A stretch of 64,000 bases of DNA from Marinobacter iranensis (GTDB lineage Bacteria; Pseudomonadota; Gammaproteobacteria; Pseudomonadales; Oleiphilaceae), in the NCBI RefSeq assembly GCF_029207565.1, contig NZ_JANCMW010000004.1, positions 233,053 to 297,052 of the forward strand, in the 5' to 3' direction. This document shows, in pieces, positions 1-9,365 of this stretch (within the stretch, counting starts at the first letter, position 1; every line of letters begins with the position of its first letter). The notes under the pieces were generated by a model that was given only the letters and a program-made list of their open reading frames with translations, made no database searches and was not told the DNA's origin. Made by a program: the position numbers and the translations under genes.

Positions 1-1
1 G

Positions 2-1525
2 CCCGCCAACGTTCTGCAGGAAAGCCCGCAGCTGCAGATGTTGAGGGTGTGGGCCCTGTTCTTCGCCAATCGGGTAGACCTACTGGACCCACTCCTCGGT
101 GATCTGGAAGACATGCTGGATAAGCGCGTGGCGGACTCCCACCCCGACGCCGAGGGCGCCCTGGGCTTGCAGAGCGAGATTTCGCTGATCCGCTCCTACC
201 TTGCACGCTCCAAAAGCGATGACAAAAGCGCCAGCGACCTCACCCAGCAGGTATTGCGGGACATCGACCACACCCGGATTCCGCTGAAATCAGTGACCTA
301 TTACGGTGTGGGGCTGGACTACTACGGCAAGGGCGACCTGGCCGCCGCCGAAGACGCCCTGAAATCGGCCGTGCGTTACGGCGAACTGGAACGCAAGCCC
401 AGTACCGTACTCTCGAGCGGTGGCCTGCTGGCCTGGATCCAGTACAACCGGGGCGATATCGACGAAGCCCTGGATACCTGCACCCGCGTGCGGCAGTGGG
501 TCGATCAGCACCACAGCGACCCCCGCCAGCCGATGCTGATTTCATGCTGGCAGAACAGTGCCCTGATCGAGATTTACCGGGAGCGTAACGAATTCCAACT
601 GGCCACCTCCTATCTCGCGCCTTTGCTGGACCACGTCAACAACGGTACCGAGCCCGGCCAGCATGTGGTTATCCAGTATGTTCGTGGTCACCTGGCCTTC
701 AGCGAGGGCCGCTACCGGGAAGCCACGGAGGCGCTGGAAGACGCCGCCAGTGTGGCAAGGCGCCGACGGGAGCATATCCTGTTCGAACCCCCGGCCTGTT
801 CCGCCATGCTGGCCCGTTGTTACCTGGCCACCGGGCATCTGGAGCTGGCAGGGGAATGGCTGGATCAGGTGAGTCATGACCGCTTCACCAACCCGCTGAA
901 CCGGGAACAGAACCAGATCAGCATTGCGCGGGTTCAGGTTGCCCTGGGCCACCCTGAAGCGGCCATGGCTACGCTGGTGCCCTTGCGTCTGAGCGCCGAG
1001 CACGACCAGCACTACCGCCACCTGGTGGAAATCCAACTGGTCTACAGCGAAGCGCTTTACGCCGAAGGCAAGATTAAAGAGGCAGAACAGATGCTGGCCC
1101 AGGCCGTCCAGCGGGCATCGGAAGCAGGCTTTATGAGACTGCTGGCGGAAGAAAGCCCGACCATCCGCCGGCTGTGCCTGGAACTGCCCACACTGAAAGC
1201 ACCGGGGCGCTGGAACAGCCGGGTACTGAGCATGCTGACCGAGCAGGCAGAGACGAAAATTCCAGATTCGGCCTCACCAAAGGAGACCGAAGAGGAGGCC
1301 CCAACGGAGTCTGGCAACACCGATCTGCCAGAACCCCTGAGCCAGCGGGAACTGGAAGTGCTGGACCTGATCAACCGTGGCCTTGCCAACAAGGACATCG
1401 CCAGCACCATGGGGGTAGCGCCCACCACGGTGAAAGCCCATATCCGCAATCTTTATGGCAAGCTGGCTGTGGGGTCCCGTACCGAAGCCCTGGCGCGGGC
1501 CCGGGAGCTGCGGTTACTGGCGTAG
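2..1525 (+). CDS. LuxR-family (MalT-like) transcriptional regulator, C-terminal part
   Basis: The frame is open to the left edge of the window, so the 5' end is missing. About 507 residues are visible. Most is an alpha-helical, TPR-like region rich in repeats such as 'YGKGDLAAAEDALK' and 'AFSEGRYREATEALEDA', typical of the sensory domain of MalT/LAL regulators. A Glu/Pro-rich linker follows, and the last ~65 residues form a LuxR helix-turn-helix (LSQRELEVLDLINRGLANKD, then APTTVKAHIRNLYGKL). An N-terminal AAA/STAND ATPase, usual in the family, would lie outside the window and cannot be confirmed. It probably binds DNA and activates transcription in response to a ligand; the target is unknown. 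An intrinsic terminator lies about 230 bases downstream. Confidence 0.85.
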   Translation, partial: PANVLQESPQLQMLRVWALFFANRVDLLDPLLGDLEDMLDKRVADSHPDAEGALGLQSEISLIRSYLARSKSDDKSASDLTQQVLRDIDHTRIPLKSVTYYGVGLDYYGKGDLAAAEDALKSAVRYGELERKPSTVLSSGGLLAWIQYNRGDIDEALDTCTRVRQWVDQHHSDPRQPMLISCWQNSALIEIYRERNEFQLATSYLAPLLDHVNNGTEPGQHVVIQYVRGHLAFSEGRYREATEALEDAASVARRRREHILFEPPACSAMLARCYLATGHLELAGEWLDQVSHDRFTNPLNREQNQISIARVQVALGHPEAAMATLVPLRLSAEHDQHYRHLVEIQLVYSEALYAEGKIKEAEQMLAQAVQRASEAGFMRLLAEESPTIRRLCLELPTLKAPGRWNSRVLSMLTEQAETKIPDSASPKETEEEAPTESGNTDLPEPLSQRELEVLDLINRGLANKDIASTMGVAPTTVKAHIRNLYGKLAVGSRTEALARARELRLLA

Positions 1526-1754
1526 ACAGCAGACTCCTGGACAACATTCCGCTATCAGTTTGTGAGCCGCGTCACGTTTTCTGCGATTTTTGTACGCCCA
1601 CTACGCCCTTTGGACGATCCGGATACGCCCCCTCCTCCCTTATGATTCTCCCAACGCTGAGGGAAACCTCGGTGAGAATTCTGAAACTTCAGGCCTTCAG
1701 ACTTCTTGTTCCGCGTTGTTTCGACGCCCCGGGTTCATTAAGGACCCACTCTAC

Positions 1755-1786
1755 AAGAGCCACTCCTATGGGTTGGCTCTTTTTTT
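1755..1786 (+). terminator. Intrinsic terminator downstream of the LuxR-type gene
   Basis: Perfect 8-bp stem AAGAGCCA (1755-1762) / TGGCTCTT (1774-1781) with an 11-base loop, followed by a run of seven T ending at 1786. The T run overlaps the dinG stop codon (1785-1787) on the other strand, so the element also lies between two convergent genes. Read on the minus strand the stem has almost no U tract. The 229 bases between the LuxR stop and this hairpin contain no convincing ORF. Confidence 0.8.
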
Positions 1787-3974
1787 ATGGCTCGATGATA
1801 CGCCGGAAAGGCGGCAGTGCATCCAGCAGCAACTGTCCGTAACGGCGGGCAATGATGCGCCGGTCCAGGATGGTAACGCGGCCGGTGTCGGACTCGGTCC
1901 GCAACAGACGGCCAACGGCCTGGACCAGTTTGATGGACGCATCGGGTACGGTGATCTCCATGAACGGGTTTCCGCCCCGGTGTGTCACCCACTCCGCCAG
2001 GCTGGCTTCGATGGGATCATCCGGCACCGAGAACGGCAGGCGGGTGATCACCACGTGGCTCAGGTACTTGCCGGGCAGGTCGATGCCCTCGGCAAAACTG
2101 GCAACGCCAAACAACACGCTGGGCAGCCCCTCATCCACCCGGCTGCAATGGCGGCGCAGAACCTCCCCTTTCGCCATGTCATCCTGGGTGGTGATCAGGT
2201 CCGGGTATTCCGGTGCCAGGGCGTCACGCACCAGTTGCATCTGGCGCCGGGACGTAAACAACACCAGGGTCGCCTTCTCTCCGGCCCAAAGACCCGGCAG
2301 CCGCGAAACCACCTGATCGGTAAAGCTGTCGTCCGTGGGCATGGCGGTCATGGCCGGCACTTCCACCGTTGCCATATCGCCGTAGCGGAAGGAGCTGGGA
2401 ACCACCACAAAGCGGCTGGTTTCCGGCAGTCCCGCGCGGGATTTCAGGCGGTCAAACCGGCCCAGGGCCGTCAGGGTCGCGCTGGTCAGCACCGCGCCGT
2501 AAGCCCGGGACCAGAGCCTGGAATACAGTAGGTTATCCGCCAGTACGGGGCTGCTGTAGAGGGTAATGTCTTCGGCATGCTCCCAGCGCTGCCGGACTGC
2601 CCAGCGGGCGGCAGGTGGCCCGGAGCGTTTGTTCGACTTCGCCGCGTCCTCCTCATCCTTTTCCGGATCCTCCGCCGGTTGGCCCGGATTGTCACTCCAG
2701 GCCGCCCATAACCGCAGCTGGTCCTCGGCGCGGCTGTGGAAGGAGCCAATCACCGGATACCAGGATTCCGCCGTATCCCGGTCCACGTCGCTGGCCTTGC
2801 GTTCATCGAAGGCCGTCTGTAGTTCGTCCACCATAACGCCAAGCTGGCGAACCAGGGTTGCCGTTGCCACCCGGGTCTCCACCGCCAGCCCGGCCAGCAC
2901 CTCCGGCAACGCCCCTTCCGGATAACGCCACTGGGCGGACCGGCGCTCTTCGTTGAACTCCCAGCCGGTGTTCTGTTCAGCTTCGTCGTAAACCTTCGCC
3001 AGGGAGATATCCACTTCCCGGGAAGCCGAGCTGATCCTGTCGATGGTTTTCGCGGCCTGGGTGCCGGGTGTCAGGAACGGCTGCATCTTGCCCAGCGCCT
3101 GGGACAGCTGTTTCAGCCATTGGCGTGTCGAATTCAGGGGCACCGAGGCTGCAAAATGATTCAGTGCCTTGTCCGGGAGGTGGTGGGCTTCGTCGAAGAT
3201 AAACAATGCGTTTTCAGGCTCGGGCAGGATGGCACCCCCACCCAGGGCCAGGTCCGCCAGTACCAGGTCGTGGTTGGCGACGACAATATCCGCATCATCC
3301 AGATCCTTGCGGGCATCAAAGAAGGCACAACTATCGAAATAGCTGCAGTGGCGATTGGTGCACTGGCGGTGGTCGGTGGTGACCTGGCGCCACACATCGT
3401 CCGGTATCTGGTCGGGCCAGTGGTCGCGGTCGCCGTCCCACTTACGGGAACCGTAGCTCGCCAGCATGTCCTCGAAATAGGCCCGGGTGCCGGGCTCTTC
3501 CTTGCCGGGCCCATCCAGCAAAAATAAAGGCATGGTATCGCTGTCGCCGTTGCCCTCGTCATGCAGTCGCGCTTCCAGGCGGGACATGCACAGGTAACGG
3601 CCGCGGCCCTTGGCCAGGGTCCAGGTAAAGTCCAGATTGCTGTGTTTTTTAAGGTCCGGCAGGTCCTTGTGCACAATCTGGTCCTGCAGGGCCACGGTGG
3701 CGGTGGAGATCACCAGGGTTTTGCCCAGTGCCCGTGCAACGGGAATGGCGGCAATGAGGTACGCCAGGGTCTTGCCGGTACCGGTGCCGGCCTCCACCAC
3801 ACAGGTGCCCGCCGGCGAGGTGCGCTGGCCGTCGTTCTCGGTGATGTCGCCCATGTAGCGGGCAATCTCGGCGATCATCAGGCGTTGGCCATAACGGGCG
3901 CGGATATCCTTGCCGGCAAGCACATCGCGATAGGTCTGTTGTATCTGCTGTTTGACGTCGTCGGTAAGTGCCAT
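1785..3974 (-). CDS. dinG: ATP-dependent DNA helicase DinG (XPD-like, Fe-S)
   Basis: 729 residues, close to E. coli DinG (about 716). Superfamily 2 helicase, 5'-3', involved in resolving R-loops and forked DNA. Visible motifs: Q-motif region RYGQR near 28-31, Walker A AGTGTGKT at 62-69, DEAH box at 261-264, and the four cysteines expected to bind a 4Fe-4S cluster (C129, C205, C210, C216). C-terminal motif VI region QAVGRLLRTESDTGRV. The ATG overlaps the gspB stop by one base (TAATG), so it is translated last in an exeA-gspB-dinG transcript. In E. coli dinG is SOS-induced. I saw no obvious LexA box directly in front of this copy, consistent with its operon position. Confidence 0.95.
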   Translation of the reverse strand: MALTDDVKQQIQQTYRDVLAGKDIRARYGQRLMIAEIARYMGDITENDGQRTSPAGTCVVEAGTGTGKTLAYLIAAIPVARALGKTLVISTATVALQDQIVHKDLPDLKKHSNLDFTWTLAKGRGRYLCMSRLEARLHDEGNGDSDTMPLFLLDGPGKEEPGTRAYFEDMLASYGSRKWDGDRDHWPDQIPDDVWRQVTTDHRQCTNRHCSYFDSCAFFDARKDLDDADIVVANHDLVLADLALGGGAILPEPENALFIFDEAHHLPDKALNHFAASVPLNSTRQWLKQLSQALGKMQPFLTPGTQAAKTIDRISSASREVDISLAKVYDEAEQNTGWEFNEERRSAQWRYPEGALPEVLAGLAVETRVATATLVRQLGVMVDELQTAFDERKASDVDRDTAESWYPVIGSFHSRAEDQLRLWAAWSDNPGQPAEDPEKDEEDAAKSNKRSGPPAARWAVRQRWEHAEDITLYSSPVLADNLLYSRLWSRAYGAVLTSATLTALGRFDRLKSRAGLPETSRFVVVPSSFRYGDMATVEVPAMTAMPTDDSFTDQVVSRLPGLWAGEKATLVLFTSRRQMQLVRDALAPEYPDLITTQDDMAKGEVLRRHCSRVDEGLPSVLFGVASFAEGIDLPGKYLSHVVITRLPFSVPDDPIEASLAEWVTHRGGNPFMEITVPDASIKLVQAVGRLLRTESDTGRVTILDRRIIARRYGQLLLDALPPFRRIIEP

Positions 3975-4735
3975 TATTCCGGACTCACCCAGTTGCGGAC
4001 CACGCCAACCCGGAACCGACGGCCGTCCATGCTCAGCTCCACCCCTTCCTCGGTAATGCGCTCAACGGTGATGCCGGAGAACGACTCCCCGGGCCGCAGA
4101 TAGTTGTCGTTAATCATTACCCGCCTGGAAGACGGTTCGGACGCGTAGATATGGCTGTTAAAAATCAGGTCGGGCACCCTTTTCTGGAAAGAAAGTGGAA
4201 GTTCAACGAGGTGTGGCGCTCTTTGTGTGGCCGTGGTTTCATCATGGCTGGGGTTAACCGCGCTGGGAGTACGCGGCGTCGGGACGATTACCGTGGGCCG
4301 TTCCCTACCCTCCCCATCGCCGGTTTCCGCAACTGCCTCCATGGGCGCGTCCGCAGTCACTCCCGGCGTTGGAATTTCAATGGCACCCTCAAGCGTACCA
4401 CTGCCCTGCGCTGGCGGAGCCTGATCTGGAGCGGTTGTTTGCCGGACTGGTTCGGGTTCGGGCTCAACAATCTCCGGTTCTAAAGCTGCTACCGGCGCCT
4501 CTGTGCCGGTTGGCGAAGCAGACGGTTCCGGTGCCTGCGCAGGCGAGCTCTGGGGCCAGAAGACCCAGGCCAACACGGCCGCATTGAGCACCAGGCCGAT
4601 GGCCACCCACACCAGGACTGGAACCGACTTCTGCTTGGGCTTGTGGATCAATTGAACCTGCTGCCCAAGATCCGGTATCCGGCCCTGGCGTCGTTCAGTT
4701 TCTGACTTCCTGAGAGCATCGAGGATATAGGACAT
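3974..4735 (-). CDS. gspB: GspB-like general secretion pathway accessory protein
   Basis: 253 residues. Short cytoplasmic N-terminus (SYILDALRKSETERRQGRIP, the usual opening of this family), one transmembrane helix around 38-60 (VPVLVWVAIGLVLNAAVLAW), a Pro/Glu-rich periplasmic linker, and a C-terminal GspB domain (about 185-253) with the family-like stretch NDNYLRPGESFSGITVERI. GspB works with the ATPase GspA/ExeA to pass or anchor the type II secretion secretin through peptidoglycan. The ATG lies one base after the exeA stop. No other gsp genes are nearby, so the partner secretin must be elsewhere. Confidence 0.88.
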   Translation of the reverse strand: MSYILDALRKSETERRQGRIPDLGQQVQLIHKPKQKSVPVLVWVAIGLVLNAAVLAWVFWPQSSPAQAPEPSASPTGTEAPVAALEPEIVEPEPEPVRQTTAPDQAPPAQGSGTLEGAIEIPTPGVTADAPMEAVAETGDGEGRERPTVIVPTPRTPSAVNPSHDETTATQRAPHLVELPLSFQKRVPDLIFNSHIYASEPSSRRVMINDNYLRPGESFSGITVERITEEGVELSMDGRRFRVGVVRNWVSPE

Positions 4736-4736
4736 G

Positions 4737-6452
4737 TCAGTTAACCACCTTTCCAGACGTTAGCCGTGGAACGGGAGACCCCAGGTCGTTGTTCATCTGG
4801 ATAATGGTCATGGCGCCTGCAATACCGTCCACCGTGAGGCCCTTCTGCTGCTGGTACCAACGCACCTGTTCTTCAGTGGGCATACGGTTGACGCGGTTCT
4901 CTTCTTCCCGGCTGCTGGCGTAACGGCTCGCCAGTTCCATCATCCGCGAGCCCATCCAGATCTGCTCCGAAACCCGGCCCGCACCCTGCTCGCTATCGCT
5001 CGCCCCCTGTGCCATGTGGTCAGGCGCTTCCCACAACACCGTAAACTCACCAAACCAGTAGGGTTCCAGGCTGGAAAAAGCCACGTCCTGGCGGCCGCCG
5101 GGCAGTTCAATGCTTGCACGATTGTCTTCGAGGCCACTCAATACCGCGTAGCGACTGTCGCCTTCTTCATTGCGCAATTGCAGGATGGCTGGCCGGTCCA
5201 GGTACTCCAGGCTGCGACGGGAACCTCGATTTTCAAGGCACCGCAATCCTTTGTCTTCGGCGAACTGGCAGGCAACAGGGTTTTGGGAAACCCGGTATTC
5301 CCACCCCCAAAGCCTGAACAGCTCCCGGAACGCCGCCGGCAATGCCACTGACTGGTCCGGGAACTTGAATTCCGGCAACGCCTCTTCCTGCTCCGATTCA
5401 TCAGCATCAACGCTACTTTGCGGCACAGCGTCCAGCGGGCCAGGGACGGCCTCCTCGGGTTCAACCCGTTCAATGGCACCGATCAGGGGTTGGCTTTCAT
5501 CGCCGGCGGACGCATCCGGAGTCATCCAGCCGGAGCCGGGGAGCCGGTCCAGTAACCAGGCGGTCATGATAAACGCCATCAGGATGCTCGCGGCCACTAC
5601 CAGTATATGAGACTTGCCAGACATCGTCCCTGAGCGCCTTGAAGCACCGCCTCCACTCACTTCGCGGGCCGCATTGCGGATATGGGCAGCGGTAATCTGG
5701 TGCTCCCCTTCGGCGTAGGCTCCTAATAACGCGCGGTCGCTGATCAGATTAATCAATCGGGGCACACCCTGGCTGGCGCGGTACAACGACCGGGCCGCGC
5801 CTTCGGTGAAAATCTCACCCCGAAGGCCAGCCACGCTCAGCCGATAACGCAGGTAGGCTTCAATCTCTTCGCGGCCCAGGGCATCAAGATGATAACGGGC
5901 CGTCACCCGTTGATTCAGTTGCCGCAATTCCGGCAATGCCAGTATATCCTGCAGCTCAGGCTGGCCCAGCAGCACGATCTGAAGCAGCTTTTTCTCGGCG
6001 GTTTCCAGGTTGGTGAGCAGGCGCAACTGCTCAAGCACTTCCGCGGACAGGTTCTGGGCTTCATCGATCATCAGAACCTTGTGGCGGCCGGCGGCGTGGG
6101 CCTTCAGAAGGTCATCGTTGATCAGCCCCACCAATTCCTTGATGGATGACCCGACCGGATGGGGAATCTCGAGCTCGTCGCAAATGGAAGACAACAGCTC
6201 ACGGGCGGACAACCTGGGATTCAGGATAAGAGCTATATCCACATGGTCCGGCACATTCTCAATGAAACAGCGGCTGACGGTGGTCTTGCCAGTACCGACT
6301 TCGCCGGTAATCACGATAAACCCGCCCTGCCCCTGCACGCCATACATCAGGTGCGCCAACGCTTCCTTGTGGCGCTCACTGAGATACAGGTAGCGTGGGT
6401 CCGGGGCAATCGAAAACGGGGGCTCCCGGAAACCGAAAAAATCGTAGTACAT
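4737..6452 (-). CDS. exeA: ExeA/GspA-type membrane ATPase with peptidoglycan-binding domain
   Basis: 571 residues. AAA+ domain at about 1-270 with the ExeA opening YYDFFGFREPPFSIAPDPRY, Walker A GEVGTGKT at 50-57 and Walker B LMIDEAQ at 127-133. A transmembrane helix follows near 282-302. The periplasmic part ends in a peptidoglycan-binding-1 type domain (WYQQQKGLTVDGIAGAMTI near 535-555). ExeA (with ExeB/GspB) helps assemble the type II secretin in the outer membrane. XrtA/EPS loci also carry ExeA-like ATPases, but direct coupling to a GspB gene favours the secretion role. Gene order mlaA - patatin - exeA - gspB - dinG is all minus strand; a 98-base gap with a small GC hairpin separates it from the patatin gene. 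Confidence 0.9.
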   Translation of the reverse strand: MYYDFFGFREPPFSIAPDPRYLYLSERHKEALAHLMYGVQGQGGFIVITGEVGTGKTTVSRCFIENVPDHVDIALILNPRLSARELLSSICDELEIPHPVGSSIKELVGLINDDLLKAHAAGRHKVLMIDEAQNLSAEVLEQLRLLTNLETAEKKLLQIVLLGQPELQDILALPELRQLNQRVTARYHLDALGREEIEAYLRYRLSVAGLRGEIFTEGAARSLYRASQGVPRLINLISDRALLGAYAEGEHQITAAHIRNAAREVSGGGASRRSGTMSGKSHILVVAASILMAFIMTAWLLDRLPGSGWMTPDASAGDESQPLIGAIERVEPEEAVPGPLDAVPQSSVDADESEQEEALPEFKFPDQSVALPAAFRELFRLWGWEYRVSQNPVACQFAEDKGLRCLENRGSRRSLEYLDRPAILQLRNEEGDSRYAVLSGLEDNRASIELPGGRQDVAFSSLEPYWFGEFTVLWEAPDHMAQGASDSEQGAGRVSEQIWMGSRMMELASRYASSREEENRVNRMPTEEQVRWYQQQKGLTVDGIAGAMTIIQMNNDLGSPVPRLTSGKVVN

Positions 6453-6550
6453 GAGTGTCCAGTCAGGTGCTCAGGCGGAGCTTGCGGGAGCCGCCATCGG
6501 GCTCCCCGGCTATCGCGGTATCATACCGCCCGGCTCCCGGGGCTGTCATC

Positions 6551-8038
6551 TCATGATGTGCCGGAATCCGCACTGCTTACCAGTCTCAGTTCGGCGGTGG
6601 AACGGCGTTGCTCGGACTTCAGCCGTCCGATGCAGCGCTCCAGGGTCTTGGAGATTCGCGCATGGGAGCGGATCATGGAGATTTTGGGCCAGGTTGCCCG
6701 CTCCCCCTGCAATATCATTTCCCGAACCCAGGCTGGATCCGGGTTGGACAGCATGCGCCGGTAGTCCTTCAGGCGGTACGACGGCGAGATGGTCACATCA
6801 CCGGAATACCTCTGCCCCATGATGGTATACATCTGGCCCGACACCTGCCGCAGGATTTCCGGCTGCACCCGTTTGCGCAGGTAGTCAAACAGGCCCTGGC
6901 CATGGTACTGGATTTCCGATTTCAGCAGGTGCATGGGCAGGTTGGCTATGCTGATCTTCTCGTCCCGGCCGCGACGGTTCAGGAAAGGCACCACGTGGGG
7001 GTTGGTCTGGCTGACAATGGTGAAATTCACATCGTAGAGGTGCATCAGCCGCTCAATCGGCAAATCACTGACCACCGAACCGTCCACGAATTTCAGGCGG
7101 GACATATAGGGCAGCACATTGCCGTGGATATCCTTCTTCATCAGCGGCACCGGTGGGAAAATGCCCGGTACCGCCGCACTCGCCAATACCGCACTCCACA
7201 CCAGCAGGTAAGGCGACGTGTAACCACACAACAAACGGGCTTTCTGGTGAGTCTGTACCGGGGACACGCTCACATTAATGGAGCGCCCCGTTTTCTGGAA
7301 CGCCTCCTCGAAGGTATATTCCCCGATATTGGCGCGCAAACAGGCTTCCAGTTGCTCCTGGTCCATCAGCCCGTCGCCACGGACGGCACTGAGTAACCCG
7401 CGCCATTTCCAGGCCTTCAGGTCGTGGTTCTCCGGCACCAGCATGTCCGGGATCTCGGCGTCGCTGTGGACCCCCAGTATGCCGGCGATAATGGCACCAA
7501 TGCTGGAGCCGGCAATCACTTGCGGCAACAGGCCCTTTTCCCACAGCGCCTTGATGACCCCGAAATGAAACATGCCCAGCGTTGCACCACCGCTGAGCAG
7601 CAAAGCCGGGCGGCCGTAGCTGGTCAGGGTATCCCTGAAAAACTGGAGTTTGTCGACAACCGGGAACCCGGGCACCCTGGTGTCGCACAGGAAATCCAGC
7701 GACTCACAAACCTGGGCAATGTATTCCTCGATCAGGTGCTTGGTACCAACCCGGGAGCGGGTATACAGGGCGGTGTTGCCCATATTACCCAGGTCGTGGT
7801 GCAGCCCTTCCCGTAAAGCCCGCTTCAGGCGCTCGAAGTCGTTCTGCTGGCGGTAGTTGCGCAGGTTACTGAGCCGGTCGTAAATCAGCTCGTAGTGGTA
7901 AAGGTCGGAACCGAACTCCTCCTTCCACTCGACGTTGCCCTCGAGGAAATCCAGTTCGAGGGCGGCCGCCTTCCACATCTCGTAGTTGGTCGCCTCCGCC
8001 AGCATCCTGCGGAATTTCCGAATTCGGTCATCGACCAT
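6551..8038 (-). CDS. Patatin-like phospholipase with N-terminal DUF3336-type region
   Basis: 495 residues. The N-terminal ~140 residues resemble the DUF3336 region found in TGL/SDP1-like patatins. The hydrolase follows, with oxyanion glycines at 150-151 (LSGGATLGMFHFG), nucleophile elbow G-S-S-I-G at 177-181 (S179) and the dyad partner D319 in VDGSVVSDLP. Expected activity is hydrolysis of acyl esters from phospholipids or neutral lipids. No signal peptide is visible, so it is probably cytoplasmic or peripheral on the inner membrane. It starts 10 bases after the mlaA stop, suggesting co-transcription and a shared role in phospholipid turnover. Confidence 0.9.
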   Translation of the reverse strand: MVDDRIRKFRRMLAEATNYEMWKAAALELDFLEGNVEWKEEFGSDLYHYELIYDRLSNLRNYRQQNDFERLKRALREGLHHDLGNMGNTALYTRSRVGTKHLIEEYIAQVCESLDFLCDTRVPGFPVVDKLQFFRDTLTSYGRPALLLSGGATLGMFHFGVIKALWEKGLLPQVIAGSSIGAIIAGILGVHSDAEIPDMLVPENHDLKAWKWRGLLSAVRGDGLMDQEQLEACLRANIGEYTFEEAFQKTGRSINVSVSPVQTHQKARLLCGYTSPYLLVWSAVLASAAVPGIFPPVPLMKKDIHGNVLPYMSRLKFVDGSVVSDLPIERLMHLYDVNFTIVSQTNPHVVPFLNRRGRDEKISIANLPMHLLKSEIQYHGQGLFDYLRKRVQPEILRQVSGQMYTIMGQRYSGDVTISPSYRLKDYRRMLSNPDPAWVREMILQGERATWPKISMIRSHARISKTLERCIGRLKSEQRRSTAELRLVSSADSGTS

Positions 8039-8048
8039 CAGGCTCCCC

Positions 8049-8840
8049 TCAGAAATCCTCGAGCATCAGATCCTCATTGTCGTCACTGGCGAAAGGATCG
8101 TTCACGGTTCTGCCATCATTGATCAGGTACGCCCGCCGCTGCAGGTAGGCATTCCTGACGAAAGTATAGCCATCACCAGACATAAATCCCTCTGCTGGAA
8201 TGAGGTCGGCGCGCTTGTCCACGATCTGAAGGGCCCTGGCATAGTATATGTCCGGACTTTCAGCAAGATCCCAGGCGGATGGCAACAGCAGGTTATCGGA
8301 CGCGAAGCCGCCGAGGTCCCTGGGGTTAGACGGCCCCAGTAGCGGCAACATCAGGTAGGGGCCGGATTCCACGCCCCAATAGCCCAGTGTCTGGCCGAAA
8401 TCCTCGGGCTGTTCCGGCAACTCGAACATGGTCGCAACATCGATTAACCCGCCCAGGCCAAACACCGTGTTGTAGGTAAACCGGCCGGCCGCAACCACTG
8501 CGGATTCACCTTTCAGTTGAAAGATGCTGTTTGCAAGATTGCGAATTTCAGTCAGGTTATTGAAGAAGTTGGTGACCGCACGGTCAGCAAAACCCGGCAT
8601 AATGCTCCGGTAACCACTGGCAACAGGACGAAGGAACCAGTTATCAATGGTCTCATTGAAGCGGTAGACCTTGCGGTTCCAATCCTCGTACGGGTCAACC
8701 TCGCTCGGCGGAACATCAAGTTTTCGTTCTGCCATGTCCGGGTTCGCCGGCTGCACGGTCTGCGCGGCCACGTCGCCCGCGAACAGGCATATAACAATCA
8801 GGGCGCCAATCACCGGGTGCCGGGAAAAAATGTCTCTCAT
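8049..8840 (-). CDS. mlaA: MlaA (VacJ) family phospholipid transport protein
   Basis: 263 residues with the MlaA core: DPYEDWNRKVYRFNETIDNW, NFFNNLTEIRNLANSIFQLK, and GYWGVESGPYLMLPLLGPSN. MlaA sits in the outer membrane and passes mislocalised phospholipids from the outer leaflet to the Mla system. An N-terminal signal peptide is present (about 1-26, ending VAA|Q). A lipobox is not: the only early cysteine (C18) follows Ile, not Gly/Ala/Ser. E. coli MlaA is a lipoprotein, so this version may be held only by its donut-shaped membrane domain, or the true start may differ. The start has AGG seven bases upstream. It is divergent from the thioesterase gene. Confidence 0.92.
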   Translation of the reverse strand: MRDIFSRHPVIGALIVICLFAGDVAAQTVQPANPDMAERKLDVPPSEVDPYEDWNRKVYRFNETIDNWFLRPVASGYRSIMPGFADRAVTNFFNNLTEIRNLANSIFQLKGESAVVAAGRFTYNTVFGLGGLIDVATMFELPEQPEDFGQTLGYWGVESGPYLMLPLLGPSNPRDLGGFASDNLLLPSAWDLAESPDIYYARALQIVDKRADLIPAEGFMSGDGYTFVRNAYLQRRAYLINDGRTVNDPFASDDNEDLMLEDF

Positions 8841-8932
8841 CTTCAGACCTGAGGTTGTTAAATCTGTTGCTATTCGTCGAAAATACCGGCGCTTTGTTTT
8901 TTTGTTATTAACCCCTTTTCAGGAGCAACCCG

Positions 8933-9340
8933 ATGTCAGTACCCGGGAATCTGGTCAGCACCCTTTCCATGCCTCTTCGTTGGGGCGATATGGACGCCTA
9001 CGGCCACGCCAATAATACCGTTTATTTCCGCTTTTTCGAGGAAGCCCGCATAACCTGGCTGGCATCCCTGGAACTGGGCGCGGAAAACGCCCCCGACGGC
9101 CCGATCATTATAAAGACGAGCGCCACCTTTCTGAAGGAGCTGGCTCATCCGGCAACGGTTGAGGTAAGAACATACGCTGACAAAGCAGGCAATACCAGCC
9201 TCGACACCTATCATACCCTGACTGATATCGAGTCCGGGGAACTGTACGCGGAAGGCTACGCGAAGATTGTCTGGTTTGACCGCATCAAACGCACATCGAC
9301 GCCACTACCGGACAAACTCAGGGCGCTGGCAGCGCAATAA
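8933..9340 (+). CDS. Hotdog-fold acyl-CoA thioesterase (4HBT-type)
   Basis: 135 residues with the 4-hydroxybenzoyl-CoA thioesterase signature RWGDMDAYGHANNTVYFRFF. D21 is the likely catalytic acid by comparison with the family. Cytosolic; cleaves a CoA thioester, substrate unknown. AGGAG lies seven bases before the ATG. It converges with the ketoacyl synthase gene, leaving only 25 bases between their stop codons, so the two transcripts probably overlap at their 3' ends. Confidence 0.88.
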   Translation: MSVPGNLVSTLSMPLRWGDMDAYGHANNTVYFRFFEEARITWLASLELGAENAPDGPIIIKTSATFLKELAHPATVEVRTYADKAGNTSLDTYHTLTDIESGELYAEGYAKIVWFDRIKRTSTPLPDKLRALAAQ

Positions 9341-9365
9341 CCGCACCGCCAACGCTACTCTCGCT

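Noticed and set aside
3974..6452. exeA-gspB as part of a type II secretion operon
   Set aside because: No gspC-gspN homologs are present in the window. The pair is treated as an accessory unit acting on a secretion system encoded elsewhere.
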